Below are positions 15,955-16,035 of a stretch of DNA of 16,035 nt, piece after piece (positions within the stretch are counted from its first letter, which is position 1; each line of letters begins with the position of its first letter). A model generated the notes under the pieces. That model did no database searches, was not told where the DNA came from, and saw nothing but the letters and a program-made list of their open reading frames with translations. The DNA is from Pinguiococcus pyrenoidosus (Eukaryota; Sar; Pinguiophyceae; Pinguiochrysidales; Pinguiochrysidaceae), in NCBI GenBank assembly GCA_019677205.1, contig JAAMXY010002132.1, positions 1-16,035 on the forward strand, in the 5' to 3' direction. A program made the translations under genes and the position numbers.

Positions 15955-16035
15955 CTGCCAGGCGCACGGGCGAACCTGAGAAGAGGCTAGGAGAGAATCC
16001 CTTCCCCCCGCCCCAACCCTTTAAGGGAGGGAGGG
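15955..16035. other. 3' flank of the SET gene with C-rich/G-rich inverted segment
   Basis: The final bases run CCCTTCCCCCCGCCCC, then AACCCTTTAAGGGAGGGAGGG. The CCCTTTAAGGG core is self-complementary and the C-rich and G-rich arms could pair. The window ends inside it, so its extent and role are unknown. Confidence 0.35.

Noticed and set aside
1-16035. tRNA, rRNA, transposon or viral insertion
   Set aside because: No cloverleaf, rRNA core, terminal repeats, transposase or viral signature was seen on either strand.

Overview
This window is eukaryotic nuclear DNA, most likely from a unicellular alga or other protist; I cannot name the lineage. Coding regions are interrupted by short GT-AG introns. 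I place 13 of them, all 63-89 bp, and joining across each keeps the reading frame and restores a conserved protein motif or an open frame. The products are eukaryotic families: tRNase Z, a CCR4/nocturnin-like EEP protein, a beta-1,4-galactosyltransferase-type enzyme with a WW domain, the Mon1-Ccz1 subunit RMC1, a Trf4/TENT4-like nucleotidyltransferase and an SUV39-type SET protein. There is no operon, Shine-Dalgarno or bacterial gene logic.

Layout, left to right: (1) 1-1106, minus, an unknown protein with a signal-like N-terminus and a long acidic, Pro/Gln-rich tail running off the left edge. (2) 1107-1424, a divergent promoter. (3) 1425-3017, plus, tRNase Z (3 exons, 478 aa). (4) 3022-4667, minus, EEP-superfamily protein (6 exons, 435 aa); its stop lies only 4 bp from that of tRNase Z, so the two 3' UTRs must overlap. 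(5) 4668-5008, a second divergent promoter. (6) 5009-6127, plus, WW-GT7 glycosyltransferase (3 exons, 326 aa). (7) 6274-9165, minus, RMC1-like (one exon, 963 aa). (8) 9166-9592, a third divergent promoter and leader. (9) 9593-14783, plus, TENT4-like nucleotidyltransferase (2 exons, 1702 aa). (10) 14784-15072, a pyrimidine-rich gap. (11) 15073-15954, plus, SET-domain protein (293 aa).

Genes 1-9 alternate strictly in strand, giving three head-to-head promoters and two tail-to-tail junctions. All three head-to-head regions carry the same element, built on TATTC followed by AACGGAAA. This shared promoter word, the soluble NLS-bearing WW-GT7 fusion, and the TENT4-like enzyme with a very large insertion between its catalytic carboxylates are the most interesting points. 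The genes do not form one pathway. Three concern RNA or chromatin (tRNA 3' processing, a probable RNA 3'-tailing enzyme, histone methylation), the EEP protein may act on RNA, and RMC1 belongs to late-endosome Rab7 activation.

Exon joins and gene calls were made by hand translation and recognition of family motifs, with no database search.
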